Part shown: positions 17,750-26,401 of the stretch, in pieces
Numbering within the stretch: position 1 is the stretch's first letter
Layout: each line of letters begins with the position of its first letter
DNA from: CAVQGZ01 sp942491665
GTDB lineage: Bacteria; Actinomycetota; Actinomycetes; Jiangellales; Jiangellaceae
Reading direction: 5' to 3'
DNA length: 64,000 nt
Assembly (NCBI GenBank): GCA_942491665.1
Contig: CALOBR010000021.1
Span: 62,001 to 126,000, forward strand
Position numbers and translations under genes: made by a program
The notes under the pieces: generated by a model
What the model was told of the DNA's origin: nothing
Database searches by the model: none
What the model saw: only the letters and a program-made list of their open reading frames with translations

Positions 17750-17889
17750 GGCGCCTCCTGCTCTTGTCGACCGACCAGTGGTCTTGATCGTGGGTTGGGG
17801 AGATCAGCAGTCCGGGTTGCCCCAGCTGCGGTCATCGCTGGAGACGGGCACCGACTACCGCCCCGCCTTGATCGTGATCAGATGGGTGG

Positions 17890-18405
17890 GTGACCCGACT
17901 CGCTGAACCCGGACCCGAGTTATTCGAGACCTGGCTGGAGTGCGTCCGCGACTTCGGTGAGGAGTTCCGCCACGGCTCCGGGGAGTCGATGGTTGCCGAG
18001 TTCGGGCCGGACCGGAGGTCGTTCGACGCGCTGCTGGAGGTCATGCGGAGCCAGTCCGACCCAGCGACGGCTCTGCCCGACCGTCTCGTTGCCTGCGACT
18101 ACTTCTGGGTGATGCAGCGGGCGACGATGATCGGGTTCCTCGCGCTGCGTCACTCGATCGACACCGAGTTTCTGCGCACGCGCGGCGGACACATCGGCTA
18201 CAGCATTCGGCCCGCGTACCGACGTCAGGGACACGGCTCACGCGCGCTGGGGCTGGCGCTTCCGCGAGCCCGTGAGCTGGGGCTCGACAGGGTTCTGCTG
18301 ACGTGTGACGACGACAACGTGGGCTCCGCCCGCACCATCGAGAGCCAAGGCGGGGTCTTCGAGAGCGTCATCGACACCAAGAAGCGCTACTGGATCGATA
18401 TCTGA
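17890..18405 (+). CDS. GNAT family N-acetyltransferase
   Basis: 171 residues with a GNAT fold: an N-terminal helical region (LEVMRSQSDP), the central strand MIGFLALRHSI, and the acetyl-CoA-binding motif A, IGYSIRPAYRRQGHGSRALG (Q/R-x-x-G-x-G/A). A C-terminal LLTCDDDNVGSARTIESQGG completes it, with the conserved Asn and aromatic-rich end (KKRYWIDI). It resembles acetyltransferases acting on small amines. The GTG at 17890 follows GATGGGTGGG, a plausible ribosome-binding site. Single-gene unit; substrate unknown. Confidence 0.85.
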   Translation: MTRLAEPGPELFETWLECVRDFGEEFRHGSGESMVAEFGPDRRSFDALLEVMRSQSDPATALPDRLVACDYFWVMQRATMIGFLALRHSIDTEFLRTRGGHIGYSIRPAYRRQGHGSRALGLALPRARELGLDRVLLTCDDDNVGSARTIESQGGVFESVIDTKKRYWIDI

Positions 18406-18559
18406 CGTCCGAGCGTACATCGGGCTCCCCAGCCCGCACGTCTGCGAGCACGACGGCTCATGAAGAGCCGGGCGGCAGAGATGAAGAGCGGCTCCCGATG
18501 TGCGCGCCAGGTCGCCCGGAGCAGTCTTGGCGCACTCCCGTCAGGAAGGGGCTCCGCCC

Positions 18560-19393
18560 ATGCTCACCAAGGCTGTTCTTGCGGCCACCGCCATGGCTGT
18601 CGTCGCGGCGTGCGGCTCGTCCACCGACGATGACGCGGCCGCCGAACCAACCCCCGACCAGACCTCGGCGGAGACCAGCGCCGCGGCCACAGCGCCAGCG
18701 GTCGAGGGCACGCTGTGCTCTGAGGTAGGAGTCGCCAGCGAGGACCCTCCGCCGGAAGAGAGTGAGGGCTTCGACGGCATCACGATCTACATCGTCGAGC
18801 AACCCGTGGACGACACCCTCGTCGTCGACCCCGGCGCGGGTTGCGCCATCCGCAGCACGGTGAGCGGCGACCTCGTCGTCAACGCCGGCGGACGGGCGTT
18901 GGCCCTGGTCAACCCCGGAGGCGTCATCAAGGGCGACATCCGCGTGAGCGGCTTGGGGCGTGTCGCCGGCCTCGAGGATCGGGAAGAGCTGTCCGACGAG
19001 CTCGGCCCCCCGACGCTGGAGGGCGACCTGCTGTGCGACGAGTGCGGTGGGGCCTTCGCCATCCCCGGAACCATCGAGGGAAGCGTGGACATCGTCGGCA
19101 CTCCCACCGGCGGTCAGACCGAGTTCAACGGCGCCACCATCGGTGGGGACGTGTCGATCGTTGCCTCCTCTGGCACCGGACAGCTGGACGAGGAATGGAC
19201 AGGGCCCTTGCTGGCCAACAGCGACGTCGCCGGCTCGGTGACGCTCAACGACAGCTTCGGTCGGTCGCCGGTGCTGGACGGGACGACGATCGGCGGCGAC
19301 GTGAGCTGCGAGGGCAACTCGCCCGAACCGATCGGGACCGACGTGACAGTCGAGGGCACGGCGTCGGGTCAGTGCGAAGGCTTCGGCGAGTAG
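18560..19393 (+). CDS. Lipoprotein with bactofilin-like beta repeats
   Basis: 277 residues. A short signal peptide ends in a lipobox (VVAACGSS, Cys about residue 15), so the mature protein should be anchored on the outer face of the membrane. An Ala/Thr/Asp-rich linker follows. The body is built of repeated turns of the type GDLVVNAGG, GDIRVSG, GSVDIVGT, GGDVSIVAS, GSVTLNDS and GGDVSCEG. This periodicity resembles bactofilin or other right-handed beta-helix repeats. Several Cys pairs may stabilise it. A purine-rich AGGAAGG lies 10 bases before the ATG. No enzyme motif is visible. Confidence 0.75.
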   Translation: MLTKAVLAATAMAVVAACGSSTDDDAAAEPTPDQTSAETSAAATAPAVEGTLCSEVGVASEDPPPEESEGFDGITIYIVEQPVDDTLVVDPGAGCAIRSTVSGDLVVNAGGRALALVNPGGVIKGDIRVSGLGRVAGLEDREELSDELGPPTLEGDLLCDECGGAFAIPGTIEGSVDIVGTPTGGQTEFNGATIGGDVSIVASSGTGQLDEEWTGPLLANSDVAGSVTLNDSFGRSPVLDGTTIGGDVSCEGNSPEPIGTDVTVEGTASGQCEGFGE

Positions 19394-19396
19394 CCG

Positions 19397-22204
19397 TCAC
19401 GGGGGAAGCAGGTCGTGGTCACGTCCCCAGGCTGCTGCCTCGCCACGGGTAGCCGTGCCCGTCTTGGTCAGGATGTTGGAGATGTGAACGCCCACCGTGT
19501 TGGAGCTGATGAACAGGCGTTCGCCGATCTGGCTGTTGGTCAGCCCCTGCCCGACGAGGGTGAGAATCTCCACCTCGCGCTTGGTGAGGCCGGCCGGGGC
19601 GGGACGGTCCGACAGCCGCCGGCGGGCGGCAGCGATCCAGTCGAGCTGGGGCTGGGCGCCCATCGCTGCTGCATCGCGCTCGGCGGCGTCCAAGGCATCT
19701 CGAGCCTCACCCCGGTCGGCGGTGATCTCGGCCAGATGGATCAAGGTGTCGACGCGCCAGTAGACCGGACCCTCGGCCTGCGCGAACCGCTTGCCGGCCG
19801 CACGCCACCGCTGGACGGCGTCCGCGCCGTCGAGCTCGGCCAGCGTGGCATCCAGCACCGCGGCAAGAGGGCTGTCGGGCTGCTTGCGCGTGACGGTGTC
19901 TCTCGCGCGCGCCAGCACGCGGGTCGCGGGATGGGAGGGGTCCTGCGCCGCACGTGCCTGCCGGACGTACCGGGCGAAGGTGAGCACGATGTCGGGTTCA
20001 GTGACCAGGTAGCGCTCTTTGCCTGGCTCCGTGCGACGCTGCACGTCGGGGAGCAGGACGGCCGCGGCCTCGTCCGGACCGTCGTCGAGCCAGGCCAACC
20101 ACGACCGCACCCATGTGATGGGAGTGGTGAACTGGAAGTGGTACGCGGCCGGTGCATCGGCGACGAAGGCACGCCCCCGTGCAGAGTCGCCCCAGACGAG
20201 GTCCCGCATCGCCCGCACAAAGGGGCCGTACAGGTCCGTCTCGTCGTCGGGTTGCCAGCGTTCGGCTCGGCGCAGGTGGTCTTCCATCTCGTCCAGCCGA
20301 CCGAGAGCGAGGGCGCTGGCAGCCGACCAGGTGTGCAGCCATGCGGCCCTGTGCTCGACATGACGCTGGCGTGCCAGGCGGATGAAGCCCGCGTTGACAC
20401 GCAGGGACTCCTCGTACCGGCCGAGGATTGCCGCCCGTACGTTGTCGGAGTTCGTCATGGCCGGGACCATCACGTCGTAGGCGTTTGCGCGGTCAGCCAG
20501 CTCGATCGCTTGTGCGGACAGCTCCAGGGACCGCTCTGGGTCGTCGAGCTCCACCGCACCCGCCAGGCACTTCATGGCCAGGGCCTCGGTCGCCAGGTCG
20601 CCGGAAGCGCGAGCAAGCCGCATGGCCTCCGCTGCCTTGGGTCGCGCCTCGTCGGCGCGGAAGTCGGTGACCGCGTAGTCCGCCCACTCGGCCAGCACCC
20701 GCCCCCGAGCCCGGTCGTGGCCTTCTGCGGGCAGCGCGTGCAGCGCTCGCTCCAGCGCGGGCATCTCGGGGTTGCCACGTCGACCCTCCGCCGCAGCGCG
20801 AGCGACGAGCAGCTCGACGAGCAGATCGACGTTGCCCGGGTCGACACGGCTGATGGCCTCGTCCAGCAGATCCACTGCCCCGGGGAGCCCGGCCAGGTCG
20901 GACGACGTAGCGGCCTGCCGCAGGATCTCTGCCTCATCGATGGCGGGAGTATCGACCTGACCCGTGGCGCTCAGATCAAGCACCCGCGTGAGCAGGGTGG
21001 CGCGGACGTCGTGCAGGTCGAGCGCCTCAGCCGCCTTCGCTCCGTCGAGTGCTGCCCGGAGGGCTGCGGCGGGGTCGCCGGCTTCTGCGCGGTGGCGTGC
21101 CAACGCCAACGCCGCGTGGGGGTTCAACGGCGTCGTCGTCCGCGCGATGCTGTCAGCCCAGGCCCGGTGCAACGATCGCCGGCGGCCGGGGTCCAGGTCG
21201 ACCCGCGCCGCCTCGCCGAGAAGGGCGTGCCTCAGCCGGAGCCGGTCAGTGCCGGACGTCGTGAGCAGGTGGCGCTGATGTGCTTCGGCCATCGCGTCGT
21301 CGACCTCACGGGCTGATCGCCCGCTCGCGGACACCAGGTCGTCGTAGCGGACGGGCGGGTCGCCCACCGAGACCAGCTCTACCAGGTCGCGCGCCGGTTG
21401 GGACAGTCCGTCGAGGTGGGCGTGCAACAGCTCCCGCAGGGACGAGGGAAGCTCCGAGCCTGCTGCCACGAGCTCCTCGACGTACAGCGGGTTGCCGCCG
21501 CTGCGCTCGGCGATCGAGGCCGCATCAACAGTGCCTCCTGGCCGCTCCTGCGCGAGCGCGGACGCGAGCGTCTGCGCATCGGTTGTCGAGAGGGGGGCGA
21601 GCGCAAGGGCCGACGCCCGTGGCAGCCGTTGGACCTCGGTCAGCTCAGGGTTCCGGTGGCCGCCGGCGCGCTCGGTGCCGAGGATCAGCACGGGTGACTC
21701 GTCCATCGTTGCCGCCAGAAAGCGCAGCAGGCTCAGCGTCGGCTGATCTGCCCAGTGCAGGTCTTCGACCACCACGACCACCGTCGAGTCCCGGCTCAGT
21801 GACTCGAGCACGTGGCGGACAGCAGCGAACAGCCGTAGCTGGTCGACAGCGGCGTCGGCAGTGCCGAGTGCCGGTTCGAGTGCGGCGATCTCGGACAGGT
21901 AGGGGCCTGCCGCCTCACGCAGGGCGTCATCGCCCAGCCGCCGGTAGGCCCGGTGGATCAGGCCCTGGACCGGGGCGAGCGGCATCTCGGCTCCCGCCAG
22001 CTCCAGGCAGTGCGTGGCCAGGACGAGCGAGGCCTCGTCGACGCCGGCCGCGAACTCCGACACGAGCCTCGTCTTGCCGATCCCGGCTTCCCCCGTGACG
22101 AGGACGACCTGCGGCGCGCCGGACTCAGCCAACGCGTAGCGACTGCGCAGCACGCCGTACGCCTCGTCGCGACCGACGAAGGGGGACGGTGCGATGCTCG
22201 TCAT
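19397..22204 (-). CDS. LuxR-family (LAL) transcriptional regulator with AAA ATPase
   Basis: 935 residues in the layout of large ATP-binding LuxR regulators. N-terminal AAA domain: FVGRDEAYGVL, Walker A VTGEAGIGKTRLVSEF, Walker B VVVVVEDLHWADQPTLSLLR. A long helical TPR-like middle follows, then a C-terminal LuxR HTH (TKREVEILTLVGQGLTNSQI, then ISSNTVGVHISNILTKTG). Such proteins activate target operons after ligand binding in the helical region. The gene starts 6 bases after the stop of an oligopeptide-type binding lipoprotein, so the two are almost certainly co-transcribed. The lipoprotein may therefore supply or report the signal. Confidence 0.88.
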   Translation of the reverse strand: MTSIAPSPFVGRDEAYGVLRSRYALAESGAPQVVLVTGEAGIGKTRLVSEFAAGVDEASLVLATHCLELAGAEMPLAPVQGLIHRAYRRLGDDALREAAGPYLSEIAALEPALGTADAAVDQLRLFAAVRHVLESLSRDSTVVVVVEDLHWADQPTLSLLRFLAATMDESPVLILGTERAGGHRNPELTEVQRLPRASALALAPLSTTDAQTLASALAQERPGGTVDAASIAERSGGNPLYVEELVAAGSELPSSLRELLHAHLDGLSQPARDLVELVSVGDPPVRYDDLVSASGRSAREVDDAMAEAHQRHLLTTSGTDRLRLRHALLGEAARVDLDPGRRRSLHRAWADSIARTTTPLNPHAALALARHRAEAGDPAAALRAALDGAKAAEALDLHDVRATLLTRVLDLSATGQVDTPAIDEAEILRQAATSSDLAGLPGAVDLLDEAISRVDPGNVDLLVELLVARAAAEGRRGNPEMPALERALHALPAEGHDRARGRVLAEWADYAVTDFRADEARPKAAEAMRLARASGDLATEALAMKCLAGAVELDDPERSLELSAQAIELADRANAYDVMVPAMTNSDNVRAAILGRYEESLRVNAGFIRLARQRHVEHRAAWLHTWSAASALALGRLDEMEDHLRRAERWQPDDETDLYGPFVRAMRDLVWGDSARGRAFVADAPAAYHFQFTTPITWVRSWLAWLDDGPDEAAAVLLPDVQRRTEPGKERYLVTEPDIVLTFARYVRQARAAQDPSHPATRVLARARDTVTRKQPDSPLAAVLDATLAELDGADAVQRWRAAGKRFAQAEGPVYWRVDTLIHLAEITADRGEARDALDAAERDAAAMGAQPQLDWIAAARRRLSDRPAPAGLTKREVEILTLVGQGLTNSQIGERLFISSNTVGVHISNILTKTGTATRGEAAAWGRDHDLLPP

Positions 22205-22210
22205 TCCGTG

Positions 22211-23923
22211 CTACTCGCCGCCCTCGGCGACATAGACGTCCTTGTAGACCGCACCACCCCAGGTCGGGGAGTACTGCACCCCGCCCAGCCCGGAGCCCCA
22301 GAGCGCCTGGCTTCGGCTGAACGACGTCGGGATCACCAGGCCCAGCTCCACGACCCGCGTGTTGAGGTCTTGCCACATCTCGGCCTGGGCGTCCCGGTCG
22401 GTCTCACGGCGCGCGGTGTCGATCGCCTGCTGGAACGAGGCGTCCTCGAGGCCGCCTTCGTTGACGCGTGACAGGTTGAAGCCGCCGTTGACGCTGAACA
22501 GCGGCGGGATCACGGTGGAGGCGTTGGCCCAGTCGGGTCCCCACCCCGCCCACGTCAGGTGGTTCTGGGTGTCGGGCTGCAGCACCGTGCCGTAGTACTG
22601 CGCGGCGGCGATCGGGTTGGCGGTCACGGAGATGCCCGCACGCTTCATGGCCTCGATGAATGCGGCGACTTCCCGCTCCTTCTCCAGCGCTGCGGGGAAG
22701 TCGTACACCAGGTCAGGCATCGGCTCGCCGGAGGCTTCGATCAGCTCGCGCGCCAGCTCCGGATCGCCCGTGGCGGGAATCTCGCGACCCAGCAGCCCGG
22801 ACCACAGCCCGGTGGGGGCGTAGTCGCGTTCCAGGGTCGGCTTGACCACCCCGTCGGCCTCGTCGCCGGCGAACTCGCCACCGAGCGCCGTCAGGATCGC
22901 CTCCCTGTCCATGGCCGCCATCAACGCCAGGCGGTGCTCGAGCACGGGGACGAGTGCGGTGTTGACGGCGATGTAGAAGACGCCTGGGTCGAGCACGTCC
23001 CAGCGCCGGTCCGCCAGAGCGGGGTCGGTGAAGATGCCCTGAAGGTTGGGGGGCAGCACGGGGGCGTCGAGGACGTAGCGGTCCTCGCCCTCGCTCCTGA
23101 TCACGCGCTCGTCTGCGACCTGCGGGTCGACCGAGAACTGCCGCACGATCCGGTCGGGATAGGCCGGTCGGTACGGGTCGGACTCCGGCACCCAGCTCTC
23201 GTTGCGGACCAGCACGGCGCGATCGCCCTTGTCGTACCTCTCGATCCGGTACGGGCCGCTGCTCAACGGCGCGTCGGTGTAGGAGTCGCCGGTGTCGGCC
23301 TCCGGCTTGACCGGCCCGAAAGCCGGCAGGGACGCGGCGTAGCTGAAGTCGCCCACCGGCCGGTTGAGCACGAACGTGATCGTGGCGCCGTCGCAGCTGA
23401 CGGCGTGGTCGAAGTGCTCCTGTCCAGTCCCGGTGTAGGGGCCCTCATAGGCCGACGAGCCGTCCTCGAGCGTGGGGATGTCGAGCAGGTCGATGGCGTA
23501 CACCGGACCATCGGTGATCACGTCTTGGGCGAACGTTCGCGAGACGCCGTAGGCGACGTGCTCGCAGGTGATGGCGGAGCCGTCCTCCCAGGTGGCGTCG
23601 TCACGCAGCGTGAACTCCCACGCGGTGGCGTCGCGGTTGGGTCGACCCGTGTCGGTCGCGAGGTCGGGAAGCAGGCCGTTGTCGGACTCCCCGTACGGGT
23701 CCACCATCACCAGCGACCGGTGAAGAAAGCTCACGGCGAATGAGAACACGCCGGAGTCGTAGATGCGCTGCGGGTCCAGCTGCGAGAACTGATCGGCCGG
23801 GTCGAGCTGGTAGAGGGTGCCGCCCTGGCGCCCCTCGGTCGGTGCGTCCGAATCGGCGTCCTGGCCGCAGGAGGCAGCAGCGAGCGTCACAAGGCTGAGC
23901 ATCACCACGGTCCACCGTCGCAC
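22211..23923 (-). CDS. ABC transporter substrate-binding lipoprotein, family 5
   Basis: About 570 residues. A signal peptide with lipobox LAAASCGQD makes it an external membrane-anchored lipoprotein. The body is a family 5 (peptide/nickel) binding protein: PDLATDTGRPNRDATAWEFT, LRDDATWEDGSAITCEHVAY, SGPYRIERYDKGDRAVLVRN, and a C-terminal LNTRVVELGLVIPTSFSRSQ. The GTG at 23923 gives the most normal signal peptide (VRRWTVVMLSLV); an ATG at 23968 would add 15 residues. No permease or ATPase gene is nearby. The next gene, 6 bases away, is the LuxR-family regulator. It may be an orphan binder used for sensing, or share a transporter encoded elsewhere. Confidence 0.85.
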   Translation of the reverse strand: MRRWTVVMLSLVTLAAASCGQDADSDAPTEGRQGGTLYQLDPADQFSQLDPQRIYDSGVFSFAVSFLHRSLVMVDPYGESDNGLLPDLATDTGRPNRDATAWEFTLRDDATWEDGSAITCEHVAYGVSRTFAQDVITDGPVYAIDLLDIPTLEDGSSAYEGPYTGTGQEHFDHAVSCDGATITFVLNRPVGDFSYAASLPAFGPVKPEADTGDSYTDAPLSSGPYRIERYDKGDRAVLVRNESWVPESDPYRPAYPDRIVRQFSVDPQVADERVIRSEGEDRYVLDAPVLPPNLQGIFTDPALADRRWDVLDPGVFYIAVNTALVPVLEHRLALMAAMDREAILTALGGEFAGDEADGVVKPTLERDYAPTGLWSGLLGREIPATGDPELARELIEASGEPMPDLVYDFPAALEKEREVAAFIEAMKRAGISVTANPIAAAQYYGTVLQPDTQNHLTWAGWGPDWANASTVIPPLFSVNGGFNLSRVNEGGLEDASFQQAIDTARRETDRDAQAEMWQDLNTRVVELGLVIPTSFSRSQALWGSGLGGVQYSPTWGGAVYKDVYVAEGGE

Positions 23924-24012
23924 CACCTCACCACCCACTGCCGATGCGTGTCGGGGATGCTTCCACATGACAGGGGTCGAGGGAACGGAGTTGGTGGTCT
24001 CCGTGCGCCGCG

Positions 24013-24576
24013 TCAGGAATGATCGGTCCGGCGCTGGTCGTCAGCGGCCGCGCCGTCGGGGATGAGTGTCGTACTGAGCCGGACCCGGCGCCGACCAGGC
24101 GCGTTCTCTTGCGCCGCGTACGTGCGGAGAACCTGGCCAAGGTCGTCGCCCAGCTGCTGGGTCTCGTCCTCGGTGAGCCAGAGCGCGACCTGCCGGTAGC
24201 CGACCGGGTCGGTGCCAGGGGCAGCGCCCGGCTGGCGGATGTAGCGGTCGAAGGCTGCCACGAGCGCGCCTACGAAGGCGATGAACCCGCTGAGATGCTC
24301 GTCTGGAGTGAGGCTTGCCGCGTCAGCAGGGTCGAGGCTGGCCTGGTCGCTGACCAGGCGGAGTGTGCGTTCGACGCCGCCGCGGACGCGGCGCTCGGCC
24401 ACGACCTCGAGCACACCGGCGTCGGTGAGGGTGGCGATGTGGCGGTAGAGGGTCGCCTGCGCGACGTCTGGCAGCCGCCGCGCGAGCTCACCGGCCGTGA
24501 TCTCGTCCGCTGCGGACTCCAGCACGATGCGCAGCCGCACGGGATGCAGGAGCAGGTCCGCCTTGTCTGTCGCCAC
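24013..24576 (-). CDS. Winged-helix transcriptional regulator (ArsR-like)
   Basis: 187 residues. An N-terminal winged helix (LLLHPVRLRIVLESAADEIT, AGELARRLPDVAQATLYRHI, then LTDAGVLEVVAERRVRG) is followed by a helical ligand domain with FIAFVGALVAAFDRYIR and ALWLTEDETQQLGDDLG. It is divergent from the alpha/beta hydrolase gene across a 70-base region with a perfect palindrome. It most likely represses both itself and the hydrolase. GTG start at 24576, with TTGATC-16-TATCAT promoter hexamers upstream on its own strand. Confidence 0.8.
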   Translation of the reverse strand: MATDKADLLLHPVRLRIVLESAADEITAGELARRLPDVAQATLYRHIATLTDAGVLEVVAERRVRGGVERTLRLVSDQASLDPADAASLTPDEHLSGFIAFVGALVAAFDRYIRQPGAAPGTDPVGYRQVALWLTEDETQQLGDDLGQVLRTYAAQENAPGRRRVRLSTTLIPDGAAADDQRRTDHS

Positions 24577-24605
24577 GCTGTCAGTCTAGACGAGCACTAT
24601 CGGGA

Positions 24606-24636
24606 ATGATAATGTTCTCATGTATGAGATCAATTG
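24606..24636. promoter_or_regulatory. Palindromic operator in a divergent promoter
   Basis: TCTCAT-GT-ATGAGA (24616-24629) is a perfect 6-2-6 palindrome. On the minus strand it lies in the spacer between TTGATC and TATCAT (16-base spacing). On the plus strand it follows a GATAAT box (24608-24613) and precedes the hydrolase ribosome-binding site (TGAGGAG). One bound regulator dimer would block both directions. Confidence 0.6.
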
Positions 24637-24646
24637 AGGAGTCGTC

Positions 24647-25597
24647 ATGACGACAGAAGAGATCACGATCGTTGCCGGTGACGTCACACTGTCCGGAACC
24701 TGCACGACGCCGGACGGTCCCGGGCCCTACCCTGCGGCCCTGATCCTTGCCGGCTCAGGCCCGCTGGACCGCGATGGCAACGCCAAGCGGCTGCCCCTGA
24801 ACCTGAGCCGCGACCTCGCCCGCACGCTGGCCGAGCACGGGTGGGCCTCGGTGCGCTACGACAAACGAGGCGTTGGCTCGTCCACCGGGGACTACCTGGC
24901 AACCGGCTTCTGCGACGAGCTGGCCGACGCCGAGGCGGCGCTTGGTTGGCTGGCCGGGCGTCCAGACGTCTCGATGATCGTGCCCGTCGGGCACAGCGCC
25001 GGCGCCAGCATGGCCGCCGAGCTGGCCGTCCGGCACGACACGGTGGACCGGGTGGTGCTGCTCGCAGTCACCGCACAGACGGGCGAGAACACGCTGATCT
25101 GGCAGGCCGCGCAGATCGCCCCGACGCTGCCGGCGTTCGCGCGTGGCGTGCTACGCCTCATGCGTACGGACGTCCTGCGGCAGCAGCGCAAGGCTCTCGA
25201 CCGCATCATGGCGACCGAGGGTGACGTGGCTCGCGTCCAGGGCGCCAAGGTCAACGCCCGATGGATGCGGGAGTTCATCGCCTACGACCCGGTGCCAACC
25301 TTGGGTCGCATCGAGGTTCCGGTGCTCGCCATGACCGGGTCGAAGGACGTCCAGGTGAACCCCGACGACGTCGGAGCCATCGCGACGCTTCTACCCTCGG
25401 CGCAGACCCATGTCGTGGCCGACGTCGACCACATCCTGCGCTACGAGCCACGGCCGAGATCCGACGTCCGGCGGTACAAGAAGCAGGTCACCCAACCGAT
25501 CGACCCGCGCGTTGAGACGCTGCTGCTCGACTGGCTCGCCGAGCCCTCGCAGGGCTCGAGCCGAGTCAGTGGCGCGCCTAGAACTTTCCGGAGTTGA
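24647..25597 (+). CDS. Alpha/beta hydrolase
   Basis: 316 residues with the full triad: nucleophile Ser in VPVGHSAGASMAAEL (G-H-S-A-G), acid Asp in VLAMTGSKDVQVNPDDV, and His in VADVDHILRYE. The early AALILAGSGPLDRDG segment supplies the oxyanion hole, and RYDKRGVGSS is a family hallmark. It belongs to the serine aminopeptidase/esterase-like group. TGAGGAG precedes the ATG. Transcription is divergent from a winged-helix regulator that probably controls it. The end overlaps the convergent SnoaL-like gene by 20 bases. A decayed paralogous tail sits at 8929-9087. Confidence 0.88.
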   Translation: MTTEEITIVAGDVTLSGTCTTPDGPGPYPAALILAGSGPLDRDGNAKRLPLNLSRDLARTLAEHGWASVRYDKRGVGSSTGDYLATGFCDELADAEAALGWLAGRPDVSMIVPVGHSAGASMAAELAVRHDTVDRVVLLAVTAQTGENTLIWQAAQIAPTLPAFARGVLRLMRTDVLRQQRKALDRIMATEGDVARVQGAKVNARWMREFIAYDPVPTLGRIEVPVLAMTGSKDVQVNPDDVGAIATLLPSAQTHVVADVDHILRYEPRPRSDVRRYKKQVTQPIDPRVETLLLDWLAEPSQGSSRVSGAPRTFRS

Positions 25598-26351
25598 CCC
25601 ACTCCGAGCGTGGGCCGATGGTCTCGGCGGCATCCCAGTGCTCGACGACGAGCCCGTCGGCGACCCGGAACAGGTCGGCCTGCGCAGCGGGAGTGCCCTG
25701 CCTGGTGGCCCGGCACAGCGTCGCCACGAAGTTGCCCTGCCCGACCAGCAGCACGATCTCGGCGTAGCTCAGCCGACGGTCAGGGTCGATCGCGCTGGCA
25801 CGGATGGCCTCGATGCCGTCAGTCACGTCGCTGGAGTGCTGCACGTAGTCGGCCGAGACGTAGTCGTCGACGCGGCCGGGGTCACCGCCGGGCATCAGTA
25901 CGTCGGTGATCATGCGGCGCACAAGCTCCTTGTTCGCGCCTGTGGCGTCCAGGTCGGTCACGGTTGTCGGTCCGTCGACCGACGTGCGTCCGGAAGGCGT
26001 CGCGGACGCGTACGGGGCGATGACGTCCCAGTGCTCGATGATCTTGTCGTCTTCGTCGGTGTCGAAGAAGTCCATCGTCACCCACTGCGCCTGCCCACCA
26101 TCGAGTGACTGGTAGGCGTGAACGAACACGAGCTGGCCGTCCTCGAGGGCACGAACGATGCGGATGTCGCGGTCAGGGTGCTGGGCCACGAACGGTTCGA
26201 AGAACTCGACGAACCCCGCGACGCCGTCGCGGACCCCGGTGGAGTGCTGGGTGTACCGGTCACCGGTGTACCTGCTCACCGCCTCGCGCGGTCGCCCATC
26301 TCGGATCCCCTCCATGTACAGGCGCCTGGCATGCTCAAGCCTTCGGCTCAT
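25578..26351 (-). CDS. Tandem SnoaL-like (NTF2-fold) protein
   Basis: 257 residues made of two NTF2-like domains. Domain 1 (about 1-125) has YTGDRYTQHSTGVRDG and IIEHWDVIAPY. Domain 2 (about 135-257) has YVSADYVQHSSDVTDG and VVEHWDAAETI. The paired QHS and EHWD motifs show an internal duplication. SnoaL-like proteins often form cone-shaped binding pockets and act as polyketide cyclases, epoxide hydrolases or small-molecule binders; no catalytic assignment is possible. ATG start, 50 bases downstream of the TMEM175-like gene on the same strand. Confidence 0.82.
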   Translation of the reverse strand: MSRRLEHARRLYMEGIRDGRPREAVSRYTGDRYTQHSTGVRDGVAGFVEFFEPFVAQHPDRDIRIVRALEDGQLVFVHAYQSLDGGQAQWVTMDFFDTDEDDKIIEHWDVIAPYASATPSGRTSVDGPTTVTDLDATGANKELVRRMITDVLMPGGDPGRVDDYVSADYVQHSSDVTDGIEAIRASAIDPDRRLSYAEIVLLVGQGNFVATLCRATRQGTPAAQADLFRVADGLVVEHWDAAETIGPRSEWVNSGKF

Positions 26352-26401
26352 GCTCAGCTCCTCGTCGCGGCCGGTACCCCCAAGGTGAGGCTAGCTTGTG
26401 G

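Noticed and set aside
19415..21316. 633-codon plus-strand frame opposite the LuxR-family gene
   Set aside because: Low-complexity antisense translation; the minus strand has complete AAA and LuxR motifs.
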